The notes under the pieces are model-generated. The model did no database searches. It was not told the DNA's origin and saw only the letters and a list, made by a program, of their open reading frames with translations. From contig NZ_QDFV01000008.1 in NCBI RefSeq assembly GCF_003075395.1, forward strand, positions 62,059-126,058: a stretch of 64,000 nucleotides of DNA, in the 5' to 3' direction. Of this stretch, positions 24,230 through 32,852 are shown one piece after another (position 1 is the first letter of the stretch; every line of letters begins with the position of its first letter). Origin of the DNA: Microbacterium sp. TPD7012. Its GTDB lineage: Bacteria > Actinomycetota > Actinomycetes > Actinomycetales > Microbacteriaceae. The position numbers and the translations under genes were made by a program.

Positions 24230-27200
24230 GACGCCGCCTTTCCGCTGACGACCGCCGTGGCATCGATGGTCACGATGATCGGTGCCTTCGTGGCGCCGAG
24301 CGCGCGGGCGCCGGAGCGGAAGACCCCGTCACCCGGACTGGTCACGTCATCCACCAGCGTCTCCATCTCCTCCGTCGCCTGCACGGCGAACGCCACCGAG
24401 AGCGTCTCGGCCGCGATCAGCTCCGCGTGCTCCTCGAGCGCCGCGGCGTGCTCCGGTGCGGCGTTGAGCGCGAGGACGATGCGGTCGCTGACGTCGAGGC
24501 CCGCGTTCTTGCGCGCCTCCTGGACGACACGGATCGCATCTCTGGCGAGCCCCTCCGCCTCGAGCTGCGGCGTGGTCTGCGTGTCGAGCAGCACGAAGCC
24601 GCCCGACGGCACGATGGCGAGTGCCTCGCCCTCGGGTCGACCGGTGGTCTCCAGCGCGAGTTCGTACTCGGAAGGCTCCAGAGCCAGCCCGCCGGCGGTC
24701 ACCACACCGTCGACCTGCGACCAGTCGCCGGCCTTCGCCGCCTTGATCACCGTCTGGACGTTCTTGCCCAGACGCGGACCGGCCGCTCGGGCATTCACAC
24801 TGAGGCGGTGCGTGATGCCGTAGTCGGCGGCCGTGCTCTCGGCGAGCGTCACCAGCTCGACCGCCTTGACGTTGAGCTCCTCGCGGAGGATGTCCTCGAA
24901 CTGCCCGAGCGACGCGGCCTGCGGCGACACGACCGTGAGGCGGGCCAGCGGCAGGCGCACTCGCAACTTCTCCTTCTTGCGGAGCGCGTTTCCGACGCTG
25001 GAGAGCTCGCGAACGGCATCCATCGCATCGCGGATGTCGTCGGCTGCCGGGAACGCGGCGGCGTCCGGCCAGTCCTGCAGGTGCACGCTGCGGCCGCCGG
25101 TGAGCCCCTGCCAGACGCGCTCACTGACCAGCGGCACGAGCGGGGCGGCGACGCGGGTCAGCGTCTCCAGCACCGTGTAGAGCGTGTCGAAGGCCTCCCG
25201 GCTCTTCGGGTCGTCGGTCACGCCGACCCAGAACCGGTCGCGCGAGCGCCGGATGTACCAGTTCGTCAGGACCTCGGCGAAGTCGCGCAGACGAGCGGAC
25301 GCCGTCGTCGAGTCGAGGCCTTCCAGGTCGGAGCGCACCTCGCGCACGAGGTCGCCCAGGCGCGCCAGGATGTAGCGGTCGAGCACGTCGGTCGAATCCG
25401 TGCGCCACGACGCCTCATATCCGTCCGGGCCCGAAGCGTTGGCATACGTCGCGAAGAAGTACCAGGAGTTCCACAGCGGCAGCAGGAACTCGCGGACGCC
25501 GGCGCGGATCCCCTCCTCCGTCACGGCGAGGTTGCCGCCGCGCAGAACGGAGCTCGACATCAGGAACCAGCGCATCGCGTCGGAGCCGTCGCGGTCGAGC
25601 ACCTCGGACACGTCCGGGTAGTTCCGCAGCGACTTCGACATCTTGTAGCCGTCGCTGCCGAGCACGATGCCGTGGCAGCTGACGCCCGTGAACGCGGGAC
25701 GGTCGAAGAGCGCGGTGGACAGCACGTGCATGACGTAGAACCATCCGCGGGTCTGCCCGATGTACTCGACGATGAAGTCGGCCGGCGCGTGCGAGTCGAA
25801 CCACTCCTGGTTCTCGAACGGGTAGTGCACCTGCGCGTACGGCATCGAGCCGGAGTCGAACCACACGTCGAACACGTCCTCGATGCGGCGCATCGTGCTC
25901 TTGCCGGTGGGGTCGTCCGGGTTCGGGCGGGTGAGGTCGTCGATGTACGGGCGGTGCAGGTCGATCTCGCCCTCGGGGTTGCGCGGCAGCGTGCCGAAGT
26001 CGCGCTCGAGGTCCTCCAGCGATCCGTAGGCGTCGACGCGCGGGTACTCGGGGTCGTCGCTCTTCCAGATCGGGATCGGCGAGCCCCAGTAGCGGTTGCG
26101 GCTGATCGACCAGTCGCGTGCGCCCTCGAGCCACTTGCCGAACTGGCCGTGCTTGACGTTCTCCGGCACCCAGGTGATCTGCTCGTTGTTCGCGAGCATG
26201 TCGTCCTTGATGTCCGTGACGCGGATGAACCAGCTCGACACGGCCTTGTAGATCAGGGGGTTCCGGCAGCGCCAGCAGTGCGGGTACGAGTGCTCGTAGC
26301 TCTGCAGACGGATGAGGCGTCCGTTGTCGCGGATGATCCGGACGAGCGGCGTGTTCGCCTCCATCCAGAGCTCCCCGGCGACGTCGGTGACGTTCGGGAG
26401 GAAGCGACCGCCGTCGTCGAGCGAGAGGATCGTGGGGATGCCAGCGGCTCCCGCCACCCGGAGGTCGTCCTCACCGAAGGCCGGAGCCTGGTGCACGATG
26501 CCGGTGCCGTCCGTCGTGGTGACGTAGTCGTCGACGAGGATGCGCCAGGCGTTCTCGGTGCCGTAGGTCTCGGCATCCGCGTAGTAGTCGAACAGCCGGT
26601 CGTAGGTGACGTCCTGCAGCTCGGAGCCGCGGACGGTCGCGTCGACGGCGGCGAGCGCCTCCTCGGCGTTCTCGTAGCCGAGGTCCTTCGCGTATCCGCC
26701 GAGCAGATCGCGTGCGAGCAGGTAGCGGTGGGCGGAGGCCTCGACCGCCGCATCCGTCGTTCCCGGTGTCTGATGCACGTCGGCCGCGCCGGCCGGACCC
26801 GCGGGGAGGACGACGTAGTCGATGTCGGGTCCCACGGCGAGCGCGAGGTTCGTCGGGAGGGTCCAGGGCGTGGTCGTCCAGGCGAGGGCCCGCACGCCGG
26901 TGAGGCCGAGCGACTCCGCCTTGGCGCCGGTCAGCGGGAACGTGACCGTGACCGAGGGGTCCTGACGCATCTGGTACACGTCGTCGTCCATGCGGAGCTC
27001 GTGCGCCGAGAGCGGCGTCTCGTCGCGCCAGCAGTACGGGAGCACCCGGTACCCCTCGTAGGCGAGACCCTTGTCGTACAGGGTCTTGAACGCCCACAGC
27101 ACGCTCTCCATGTAGCCGAGGTCGAGCGTCTTGTAGCCGCGGTCGAAATCGACCCAGCGGGCCTGACGGGTGACGTAGTCCTGCCACTCGTGCGTGTACG

Positions 27201-27627
27201 CCAGCACCGAGCTCTTCGCCTTCGCGTTGAAGACGTCGATGCCCATGGCCTCGATCTCGCTCTTCTCGGTGATGCCGAGCTGCTTCATCGCCTCGAGCTC
27301 GGCGGGGAGCCCATGGGTGTCCCAGCCGAAGACGCGGTCGACCTTGTGGCCGGTCATGGTCTGGAAGCGCGGGAACACGTCCTTCGCGTAACCCGTGAGC
27401 AGGTGACCGTAGTGGGGCAGACCGTTGGCGAACGGCGGACCGTCGTAGAACACCCACTCGGGCGATCCCTCGCGCTGCGCGATCGAGGCGCGGAAGGTGT
27501 CGTCGGCCTTCCAGAAGTCGAGCACCTCCTCCTCGATCTGGGGGAAGCGGGGGCTCGGCGCGACGGAGTCGGCGGCGGGGCCGAAGGAGGAGGTCCCTGA
27601 GCTTGTCGAAGGGCGGGGGTAGGTCAT
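24226..27627 (-). CDS. ileS: Isoleucyl-tRNA synthetase
   Basis: A 1133-aa class I synthetase of the long type. The ATP-binding HIGH motif is PHYGHLLTG at about residue 70. The CP1 editing domain contains TTPWTLPTNLALAVGP. KMSKSLRN is near 630. The anticodon-binding and C-terminal regions are complete. The first 16 residues are odd: codons 5-12 are made from a 19-nt dispersed repeat (27595-27613) and read PSTSSGTSS before the conserved SPRFPQIEEEVLDFWK. A shorter protein starting further on has no ATG or GTG available before the conserved block, so the repeat seems to be truly translated. Expression is controlled by a T-box leader. Confidence 0.95.
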   Translation of the reverse strand: MTYPRPSTSSGTSSFGPAADSVAPSPRFPQIEEEVLDFWKADDTFRASIAQREGSPEWVFYDGPPFANGLPHYGHLLTGYAKDVFPRFQTMTGHKVDRVFGWDTHGLPAELEAMKQLGITEKSEIEAMGIDVFNAKAKSSVLAYTHEWQDYVTRQARWVDFDRGYKTLDLGYMESVLWAFKTLYDKGLAYEGYRVLPYCWRDETPLSAHELRMDDDVYQMRQDPSVTVTFPLTGAKAESLGLTGVRALAWTTTPWTLPTNLALAVGPDIDYVVLPAGPAGAADVHQTPGTTDAAVEASAHRYLLARDLLGGYAKDLGYENAEEALAAVDATVRGSELQDVTYDRLFDYYADAETYGTENAWRILVDDYVTTTDGTGIVHQAPAFGEDDLRVAGAAGIPTILSLDDGGRFLPNVTDVAGELWMEANTPLVRIIRDNGRLIRLQSYEHSYPHCWRCRNPLIYKAVSSWFIRVTDIKDDMLANNEQITWVPENVKHGQFGKWLEGARDWSISRNRYWGSPIPIWKSDDPEYPRVDAYGSLEDLERDFGTLPRNPEGEIDLHRPYIDDLTRPNPDDPTGKSTMRRIEDVFDVWFDSGSMPYAQVHYPFENQEWFDSHAPADFIVEYIGQTRGWFYVMHVLSTALFDRPAFTGVSCHGIVLGSDGYKMSKSLRNYPDVSEVLDRDGSDAMRWFLMSSSVLRGGNLAVTEEGIRAGVREFLLPLWNSWYFFATYANASGPDGYEASWRTDSTDVLDRYILARLGDLVREVRSDLEGLDSTTASARLRDFAEVLTNWYIRRSRDRFWVGVTDDPKSREAFDTLYTVLETLTRVAAPLVPLVSERVWQGLTGGRSVHLQDWPDAAAFPAADDIRDAMDAVRELSSVGNALRKKEKLRVRLPLARLTVVSPQAASLGQFEDILREELNVKAVELVTLAESTAADYGITHRLSVNARAAGPRLGKNVQTVIKAAKAGDWSQVDGVVTAGGLALEPSEYELALETTGRPEGEALAIVPSGGFVLLDTQTTPQLEAEGLARDAIRVVQEARKNAGLDVSDRIVLALNAAPEHAAALEEHAELIAAETLSVAFAVQATEEMETLVDDVTSPGDGVFRSGARALGATKAPIIVTIDATAVVSGKAAS
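27595..27613 (-). repeat. Dispersed 19-nt hairpin repeat, copy A (inside the ileS coding start)
   Basis: Minus strand: CCCT-TCGACAAGCTC-AGGG. The outer four bases on each side are complementary. It matches copies B (27777-27795) and C (54680-54698) at all positions except the paired second/penultimate bases and two inner purines. Confidence 0.8.
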
Positions 27628-27639
27628 CGTGTCTCGCAG

Positions 27640-27838
27640 TGATCGTCGTGGCGGATGCTCCTGCGAGGACGATCCTCGCGGACCGCGGTACCACCTCGCG
27701 TGCGCGCCTCACGGCGGGCCACTCTCACTGCGGCTGTGACGGGCCTGCCCCGCTCGGTTCTACTGACTTCTGCCTGCGCTGAGCCTGCCGAAGCGTTCTT
27801 CCGAGAGCTCCCCGGTGATGCCGGATCGATGCTCGTGC
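27640..27838 (-). promoter_or_regulatory. T-box riboswitch of ileS
   Basis: The minus strand carries the conserved T-box TGGTACCGCG (27684-27693), which pairs with uncharged tRNA-Ile, followed by the stem GCGAGGATCGTCCTCGC and AGGAG. A short stem I upstream contains CATCACCGGGGAGC with a candidate isoleucine specifier ATC (27817-27819). CAGTAGAACCGAGCGGG and CCCGTCACAGC match the actinobacterial ileS T-box as I recall it. A -10 box TACAAT lies at 27844-27849. Actinobacterial ileS T-boxes usually act on translation, and no T-run terminator is visible. Repeat copy B lies in the linker after stem I. Confidence 0.88.
27777..27795 (-). repeat. Dispersed 19-nt hairpin repeat, copy B (inside the ileS T-box leader)
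   Basis: Minus strand: CGCT-TCGGCAGGCTC-AGCG. Relative to copy A the outer C-G pair is replaced by G-C, preserving complementarity. It lies in the transcribed leader, between the stem I region and the antisequestrator. Confidence 0.75.
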
Positions 27839-27891
27839 GTCCATTGTACGCTCCGGCGCGGAGGCCTGCGCCGCGCGTGAGCGCCCCGCGC

Positions 27892-27952
27892 GGAGATGTG
27901 CTCTTCGCAAGGCCGGATACGGCCGATGCATCCTTGCGAGGCGCACATCTCC
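27892..27952. repeat. 61-nt imperfect inverted repeat
   Basis: Outer arms GGAGATGTGC (27892-27901) and GCACATCTCC (27943-27952); inner arms TCGCAAGG (27905-27912) and CCTTGCGA (27932-27939); the apex CCGGATACGGCCGATGCAT can fold further. It ends 17 bases after the stop of the truncated endonuclease gene and could be its terminator, or a dispersed palindromic element. Confidence 0.7.
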
Positions 27953-27968
27953 TTTCGACGTGTACGCC

Positions 27969-28652
27969 TCATCGCGCGAGATGGTGGCCCTGAGCGACCG
28001 CGCGCATGATCAGATCCTGCACGGACGCCCAATGGCCGGCGATCCAGATCTGCACCAGGACGCGCAGCTTCAGCCAGCGAAGCCGCTCGCGCACGTAGGT
28101 CTCAAGCCCGGCATCGGCGAACGGCGACGCGCGGAGCAGGATCCCCCTCGCGGCCGGCTTCCAGGCGAGGCCGTGCAGCGACTCCACCGTCACCAGTCCC
28201 CCGTGGAGCGCCGATTCCCAGGTCGCGAGTGCCTGTTCGAATGGCTCGCATTCGGCGATGTGCGCCAGGACGTTCTCCACCGGGTCGGCCAGCGCGTCCG
28301 GATGCCGCGGCAGAGGCGCCCGTCCCCGGTGCAGCTTCGCATCCACGGGGAGCTGCGGCGCGCTGTGCGGCGGCACCGCGAAGTGCGGTCGACCACGGTG
28401 ATCATGCAGCCACAAGCCGAGACGGCTCGCCTGAGTGCGGCAGGTCAGCACCACCCCCAACCGTGCGGCGGCCACCAGCTGCCTGTCGGCATCCGTCGCC
28501 GCGATCCATCCGCGACGAGGTCTCGTGATGATCCCTCGCGCCACGCCCGCATCGACCGTCCGGCGGGAGAACCCCCGCTCCGCGACGACCACAGAGCGAG
28601 CGACCCCGCCGAGAACGGTGAGGAAGGCGGACAGTTCATCGAGGCGCGTCAT
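27969..28652 (-). pseudogene. Truncated AbiEi-antitoxin-like/DUF559 endonuclease family protein
   Basis: A 227-aa reading frame. The N-terminal part (LDELSAFLTVLGGVARSVVV, then RGIITRPRRGWIAA) resembles the winged-helix domain of type IV antitoxin AbiEi-like proteins. Full-length relatives, as I know them, run near 300 aa and continue into a DUF559/Vsr-like nuclease core with D...E-x-K residues and end in a motif like SVQDLIMRAV. Here VLVQIWIAGH is joined directly to WASVQDLIMRAV at about 28031/28032. The central 70-80 residues with all catalytic positions therefore appear deleted in frame. It could still be expressed as a DNA-binding remnant. No clear ribosome site is seen; the start is ATG 28652. 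Confidence 0.7.
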
Positions 28653-28937
28653 CCGGAACAGCCTGGCGCTCCGGCATCCGTCGTCGCGTCGCCCCGCCGC
28701 GAGGACGCCGCAGATGTGGACAGGTCGAAAGGGGCACTCCCTGTGCAGCGAGACGGGCGCGGCGATTCCACCCCCTACGCCGGCCACCCGCCCGCCCGCC
28801 CGTGCGACTCGTACGCCAGCGCAGGACAAGAACGTCTGACAAGGTCGACCTGCCGCAGAATGCCCTTGTCTGGCGCACGAGTCCTGTCCAGGCGCACGGG
28901 CGACGCGACTGTCGGTCCGCCCCACTAGCCTCGACCC
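28653..28937. other. 285-bp intergenic region, no gene seen
   Basis: Between two divergent genes. CTTGTC/GACAAG occurs several times in both orientations around 28826-28869. No coding region with plausible codon use was found. The right end carries the -10 box of the pentapeptide-like gene. Confidence 0.5.
28926..28931 (+). promoter_or_regulatory. -10 box of a leaderless promoter for the pentapeptide-like gene
   Basis: TAGCCT ends seven bases before the ATG at 28938; no ribosome site is present. Confidence 0.5.
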
Positions 28938-29588
28938 ATGCCCCGCACGACAGAATCTCCCGCTGCACCCCGCGTCTCCCCTCCCGACCTTCCCGACGTG
29001 TTCGAGCCGGCCGCCCCGACGCGCAGCGGCGACCTCCTCGCCGCGAGCCTCGACCTCACCGCGAGCGCCGATCTGGCCTACGCGTCGCTCGAGCAGTGCA
29101 CGGTGCGCGCCGACGCCGACGAGGTCGACCTCACCGGAGCGACGATCCTCGACGTCGCGATGGACGGCGTCCGCATCGCGTCGCTGAAGATGCGCGACGC
29201 CGGCATCCGGCGGCTGCGGATCAGCGGAGGCCGGATCGGCACGCTCGACCTCAGTGGGGCGCGCATCAACGAGCTCGAGCTCCGCGACCTGCGCATCGAC
29301 TACTTGAACCTCGGTGCCGTGCGCGCGACCGACGTCGAGATCTCCGGCTGCCGCATCCGCGCGATCGATCTGCCCCAGGCCGAGGTCACCCGCGCGCGCT
29401 TCACGGCCACGTCGAGCGACGAGGTCGATCCCCGGGGCATGAAGGCGAAGGACGTGGACCTGCGCGGTCTCGACGCCCTCGCCTATCTCGATGCGAACAG
29501 CCTGCGCGGCACCACGCTCACCGGGTTCCAGGTGCAGCAGCTCGCCCCCGTGATCGCCGTCGGCCTGGGTATCCAGATCAAGGAGTGA
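28938..29588 (+). CDS. Pentapeptide-repeat-like right-handed beta-helix protein
   Basis: A 216-aa cytoplasmic protein. After a Pro-rich N-terminus (about 30 residues), residues 40-195 form successive turns with regularly spaced Leu/Ile/Val and Asp/Arg, for example VDLTGATILDVAMDGVRIAS and GTLDLSGARINELELRDLRI. This is the pattern of a pentapeptide-type beta-helix, although the strict A-D/N-L-x-x repeat is loose. Some such proteins mimic DNA and protect gyrase, but nothing here shows that. A leaderless promoter precedes it. Its end overlaps the convergent ATPase gene by 11 bases. Confidence 0.8.
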   Translation: MPRTTESPAAPRVSPPDLPDVFEPAAPTRSGDLLAASLDLTASADLAYASLEQCTVRADADEVDLTGATILDVAMDGVRIASLKMRDAGIRRLRISGGRIGTLDLSGARINELELRDLRIDYLNLGAVRATDVEISGCRIRAIDLPQAEVTRARFTATSSDEVDPRGMKAKDVDLRGLDALAYLDANSLRGTTLTGFQVQQLAPVIAVGLGIQIKE

Positions 29589-31086
29589 CGGTTCCGCTCG
29601 CGTCGAGCAGCTCCCGGGTGAACGGATGCTGCGGCGCGGAGAAGACGTCACCCGTCGCCCCCTGCTCGACGATGCGCCCGTCCTGCATCACGATGATGTC
29701 GTCGGCGACCGCGCCCACGACGTCGAGATCGTGCGAGACGAGGATCATCGTCAGCCCGCGCTCCTGCTGCAGCCTCGTCAGCAGACCCAGGATGCGCTCG
29801 CGCACCGACGGGTCGAGGGCCGAGACCGGCTCATCGAGCACGAGCACCTCCGGTTCGGCGGCGAGCGCCCGGGCGATGGCCGCGCGCTGGCGCTGGCCTC
29901 CGGAGAGCGCGGCCGGACGCCGGTCGGCGAGAGCAGGGTCGAGGTCGACCTCGGCGAGAAGGGCGGCCACACGTGCGGCACGTCGGGCGCGAGGAACGCC
30001 TCCCGCCTCGAGCGCCTCCCGCAGCGAGCGTCCGACCGTCCACCGCGGATCGAAGGCCCCGAGCGGGTTCTGATGCACGAGCTGCACGCGACGATCGCCG
30101 ATCCAGCGCAGGGTTCCCTCATCCGGCTGCTCGACACCGACGATCATGCGCGCCAGAGTCGTCTTGCCCGACCCCGACTCCCCCACGACACCGAGCGTGC
30201 GCCCCTCGGCGACCGAGAACGATGCCGCGACGACCGCGGGGACCTCGCCGAAGCTCTTCGACGCCTCCACGACGGCGAGCACGGGAGCGGACGCCGCCGA
30301 TGACGAGACCCGCGGCTCGTGCATCGTCGCCGCGATGAGCTGTCGCGTGTACTCGTGCTGCGGTCGTCCCAGCACATCGGCGACCGGCCCGCTCTCGACC
30401 ACCTCTCCGCGGCGCATCACGAGCACCCGGTCCGCGAGCCTGCGGACGGCGGCGAAGTCGTGACTGATGAAGACCACGGCCGTCCCGGTGTCGGCGATCT
30501 CGCGCAGCAGGTCCAGGACACGTGCCTGCACCGTCGCATCGAGCGCGGTGGTCGGTTCGTCCGCCACGAGGACGGCTGGATCCGCGGCGATGGCCGAGGC
30601 GATCAGCGCGCGCTGTCGCTGCCCGCCGGACAGCTCGTGAGGGTACTGGCGGATGCGGCGCTCGGCATCCGGCATCCACACGCGCGCCAGCAGCGAGCGC
30701 ACCCGTTCGGCCAGCGCGGTGCGACCGTGGACGATGCCGTGCAGCCGCAACGGCTCGGCGATCTCGGCGCCGATGCGCTGCAGCGGGTCGAGCGACACCA
30801 GCGCGTCCTGCGAGACGAGGCCGATGCGCGCACCGCGCAGCTTCCGCCACTCGCGCTCACCGAGAGCTGCGGCATCCGTGCCGTCGATCACGAGCCGGTC
30901 GACGTGCACGTCGGCATCGGTCGGCGTCAATCCGAGGAGGGCGCGTGCGGTGAGCGACTTGCCGGCGCCGGACTCCCCGACGATCGCGACGCACTCGCCC
31001 GGCGCGACCGTGAGCGAGACACCGTCGACGACGCTCGCTCCGTCGAAGGCGATCCGCAGTCCCTGCAGCTCGAGTGCGGCGCTCAT
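29578..31086 (-). CDS. ABC transporter ATP-binding protein, DppD-DppF fusion (second system)
   Basis: A 502-aa protein with two ABC domains. Domain 1 has Walker A GESGAGKS (about 35-42), LSGGQRQRALIASAIA and VLVADEPTTALD. Domain 2 has GESGSGKTTL, LSGGQRQRAAIARALA and VLVLDEPVSALD. The fused form matches the ATPase of the first peptide locus but diverges clearly in sequence, so the two systems are not a recent duplication. The ATG at 31086 overlaps the permease stop (ATGA). It is the last gene of the SBP-permease-permease-ATPase operon. Confidence 0.94.
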   Translation of the reverse strand: MSAALELQGLRIAFDGASVVDGVSLTVAPGECVAIVGESGAGKSLTARALLGLTPTDADVHVDRLVIDGTDAAALGEREWRKLRGARIGLVSQDALVSLDPLQRIGAEIAEPLRLHGIVHGRTALAERVRSLLARVWMPDAERRIRQYPHELSGGQRQRALIASAIAADPAVLVADEPTTALDATVQARVLDLLREIADTGTAVVFISHDFAAVRRLADRVLVMRRGEVVESGPVADVLGRPQHEYTRQLIAATMHEPRVSSSAASAPVLAVVEASKSFGEVPAVVAASFSVAEGRTLGVVGESGSGKTTLARMIVGVEQPDEGTLRWIGDRRVQLVHQNPLGAFDPRWTVGRSLREALEAGGVPRARRAARVAALLAEVDLDPALADRRPAALSGGQRQRAAIARALAAEPEVLVLDEPVSALDPSVRERILGLLTRLQQERGLTMILVSHDLDVVGAVADDIIVMQDGRIVEQGATGDVFSAPQHPFTRELLDASGTVTP

Positions 31087-31895
31087 GGCGTACGGCCCTC
31101 TCCCCGTGCCCGCAGGATCCGTCCGACGACCGTCGCCGAGACCACTGTGAGCGTGATGGCGATGCCGGGGAACACGGAGATCCACCAGGCCTGCCCCAGC
31201 ACGTTGCGTCCGCCGGCGAGCATCAGCCCCCACTCCGGCGTCGGCTCGGACGGACCGAGACCGAGGAAGCTCAGGCCTGCGGCGGCGAGGATGCTCGATC
31301 CGATGCCGATCGTGGCGAGCACGCTCAGCGAGCCGAGCACCCCCGGCGCGACGTGCCGGAGGAATGCCCGGAGAGGAGGGACGCCGAGGATGCGCGCCGC
31401 CTCGACGTGCTCCGCGACCCGCAGCGTGCGCGTCTGCACCCGGGCGAGGCGGATGTAGACCGGGCCGGCGGCGAGCGTCACGGCGATCGCGATGTTCACC
31501 GGCCCCGGGCCGAGCACCGCGACGACGACGAGTGCGACCAGGAACTCGGGGAACGCCATGAGGACGTCGTTGATGCGCATCATCGCCGCGTCGATGCCGC
31601 GCGGCGCGACGCCGGCGAGCGCCCCGAAGAGGAGACCTCCGACGAGGGCGATGCCGGTGGCGAGCAGACCGATGCCCAGCGAGCGTCCGGCTCCGTACAC
31701 GACCCGCGAGTACACGTCGCGCCCGCTCTGATCGGTGCCGAAGAGGTGCTCGGCACCGGGCGGCAGGAGCGCAGACTGCACGTCGGTCTGCAGCGGGTCG
31801 TGGGTCGCGAGGACACCGGGCCAGAGCGCCGCGAACGCGATCACGAGCAGGACGGTGACCGCGACTCCGAACAGCCACCGCTGCGCGCGCCTCAT
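31083..31895 (-). CDS. ABC transporter permease, DppC type (second system)
   Basis: A 270-aa permease with about six helices. The N-terminal helix (LFGVAVTVLLVIAFAALWPGVL) is followed by the periplasmic segment HLFGTDQSGRDVYSRVVYG, the DppC/OppC signature. The coupling loop lies near EAARILGVPPLRAFLRHVAPG. The start at 31895 overlaps the stop of the DppB-like partner by four bases. It is shorter at the N-terminus than the DppC of the first locus. Confidence 0.93.
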   Translation of the reverse strand: MRRAQRWLFGVAVTVLLVIAFAALWPGVLATHDPLQTDVQSALLPPGAEHLFGTDQSGRDVYSRVVYGAGRSLGIGLLATGIALVGGLLFGALAGVAPRGIDAAMMRINDVLMAFPEFLVALVVVAVLGPGPVNIAIAVTLAAGPVYIRLARVQTRTLRVAEHVEAARILGVPPLRAFLRHVAPGVLGSLSVLATIGIGSSILAAAGLSFLGLGPSEPTPEWGLMLAGGRNVLGQAWWISVFPGIAITLTVVSATVVGRILRARGEGRTP

Positions 31896-32836
31896 CGGCC
31901 ACCGCCGGAGCGCGCGGCCCTCACCCGAGGATCGATCAGCGGATGCAGCAGCTCGACGATGAGGTTCACGGCGACGAACACGACGGCGCTCAGCAGGATG
32001 ATCCCCGTGATGACCGGAAGATCACGGTCGCTGATGGCGGCGAGTGTGACGCGTCCGAGGCCGGGACGAGCGAACACGGTCTCCACCAGCACAGCCCCGC
32101 CCAGTACCGAGCCGGTCAGGTAGGCGGCGAGGGTCACGGCTCCCGCGGCACCGTGCCGCAGGCCGTGCCGCAGCGTGAACCAGGTGGGACCGGCGCCGCG
32201 CGCGCGGACGGTCTCGGCGAACGGCATCCGCTCCGCCTGCACGAGCCCGTCGCGGAGCACCTGGCTCAACAGCGCCGCCACCGGGAGCGCCAGGGTGATC
32301 GCGGGCAGCACGATCGTCGCGGGATTGCGGGCGCCCGAGACCGGGAACCATCCGAGCCCGAACGCGAAGACGCTGAGCAGGATCAGCCCGATCCAGAACA
32401 CCGGAGACGACAGCACCACGAGCTCGATCCCCGCCGCGACGGCGCGACCGGCTTGACCGCGGACGAACAGCGCCACGGCCAGCGCTAGCACGACCGCGAT
32501 CAGGAGCGCGAGCACCGAGAGCTGCAGCGTCGCACCGAGCTGCCGCCCGATGACCTCGGTCACCGGCATCCGCAGCTGGTACGACTCGCCGAGATCACCA
32601 CGCGCGAGCTGGCCGATGTACGTCAGGTACTGCTCGAGCGGTGGTCGGTCGAGACCGAGGTCGGCACGGATGCCGTCCTTGACCGCCTCGCTCACCTGCG
32701 CCTGCGGTCCGAGCATCACCGACACGGGATCACCAGGGATCACCCGGAAGGCGAGGAACGCGACCGTCGCGGCGCCCCACAGGACGATGACGACGGATGC
32801 TGCGAGGCCGGCGACACGGAGCAGCACAGCCTTCAC
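31892..32836 (-). CDS. ABC transporter permease, DppB type (second system)
   Basis: A 314-aa permease. It starts with a hydrophobic helix and the VIPGDPVSVMLGPQ motif typical of DppB, then the long periplasmic domain and further helices. The coupling loop is near PFAETVRARGAGPTWFTLRHGLR, and it ends with HPLIDPRVRAARSGG. It lies 16 bases downstream of the binding-protein gene and overlaps the DppC partner by four bases. Confidence 0.93.
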   Translation of the reverse strand: MKAVLLRVAGLAASVVIVLWGAATVAFLAFRVIPGDPVSVMLGPQAQVSEAVKDGIRADLGLDRPPLEQYLTYIGQLARGDLGESYQLRMPVTEVIGRQLGATLQLSVLALLIAVVLALAVALFVRGQAGRAVAAGIELVVLSSPVFWIGLILLSVFAFGLGWFPVSGARNPATIVLPAITLALPVAALLSQVLRDGLVQAERMPFAETVRARGAGPTWFTLRHGLRHGAAGAVTLAAYLTGSVLGGAVLVETVFARPGLGRVTLAAISDRDLPVITGIILLSAVVFVAVNLIVELLHPLIDPRVRAARSGGGR

Positions 32837-32852
32837 AGCACGTGCCCTTCGA

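Noticed and set aside
24427..27600. A 1057-codon open frame on the plus strand covering ileS
   Set aside because: A shadow of ileS: no domain pattern, no ribosome site, and third-position GC bias fits the ileS frame.
28653..28937. A possible small gene in the spacer
   Set aside because: Several short frames exist on both strands but none has a ribosome site, plausible composition or motif.
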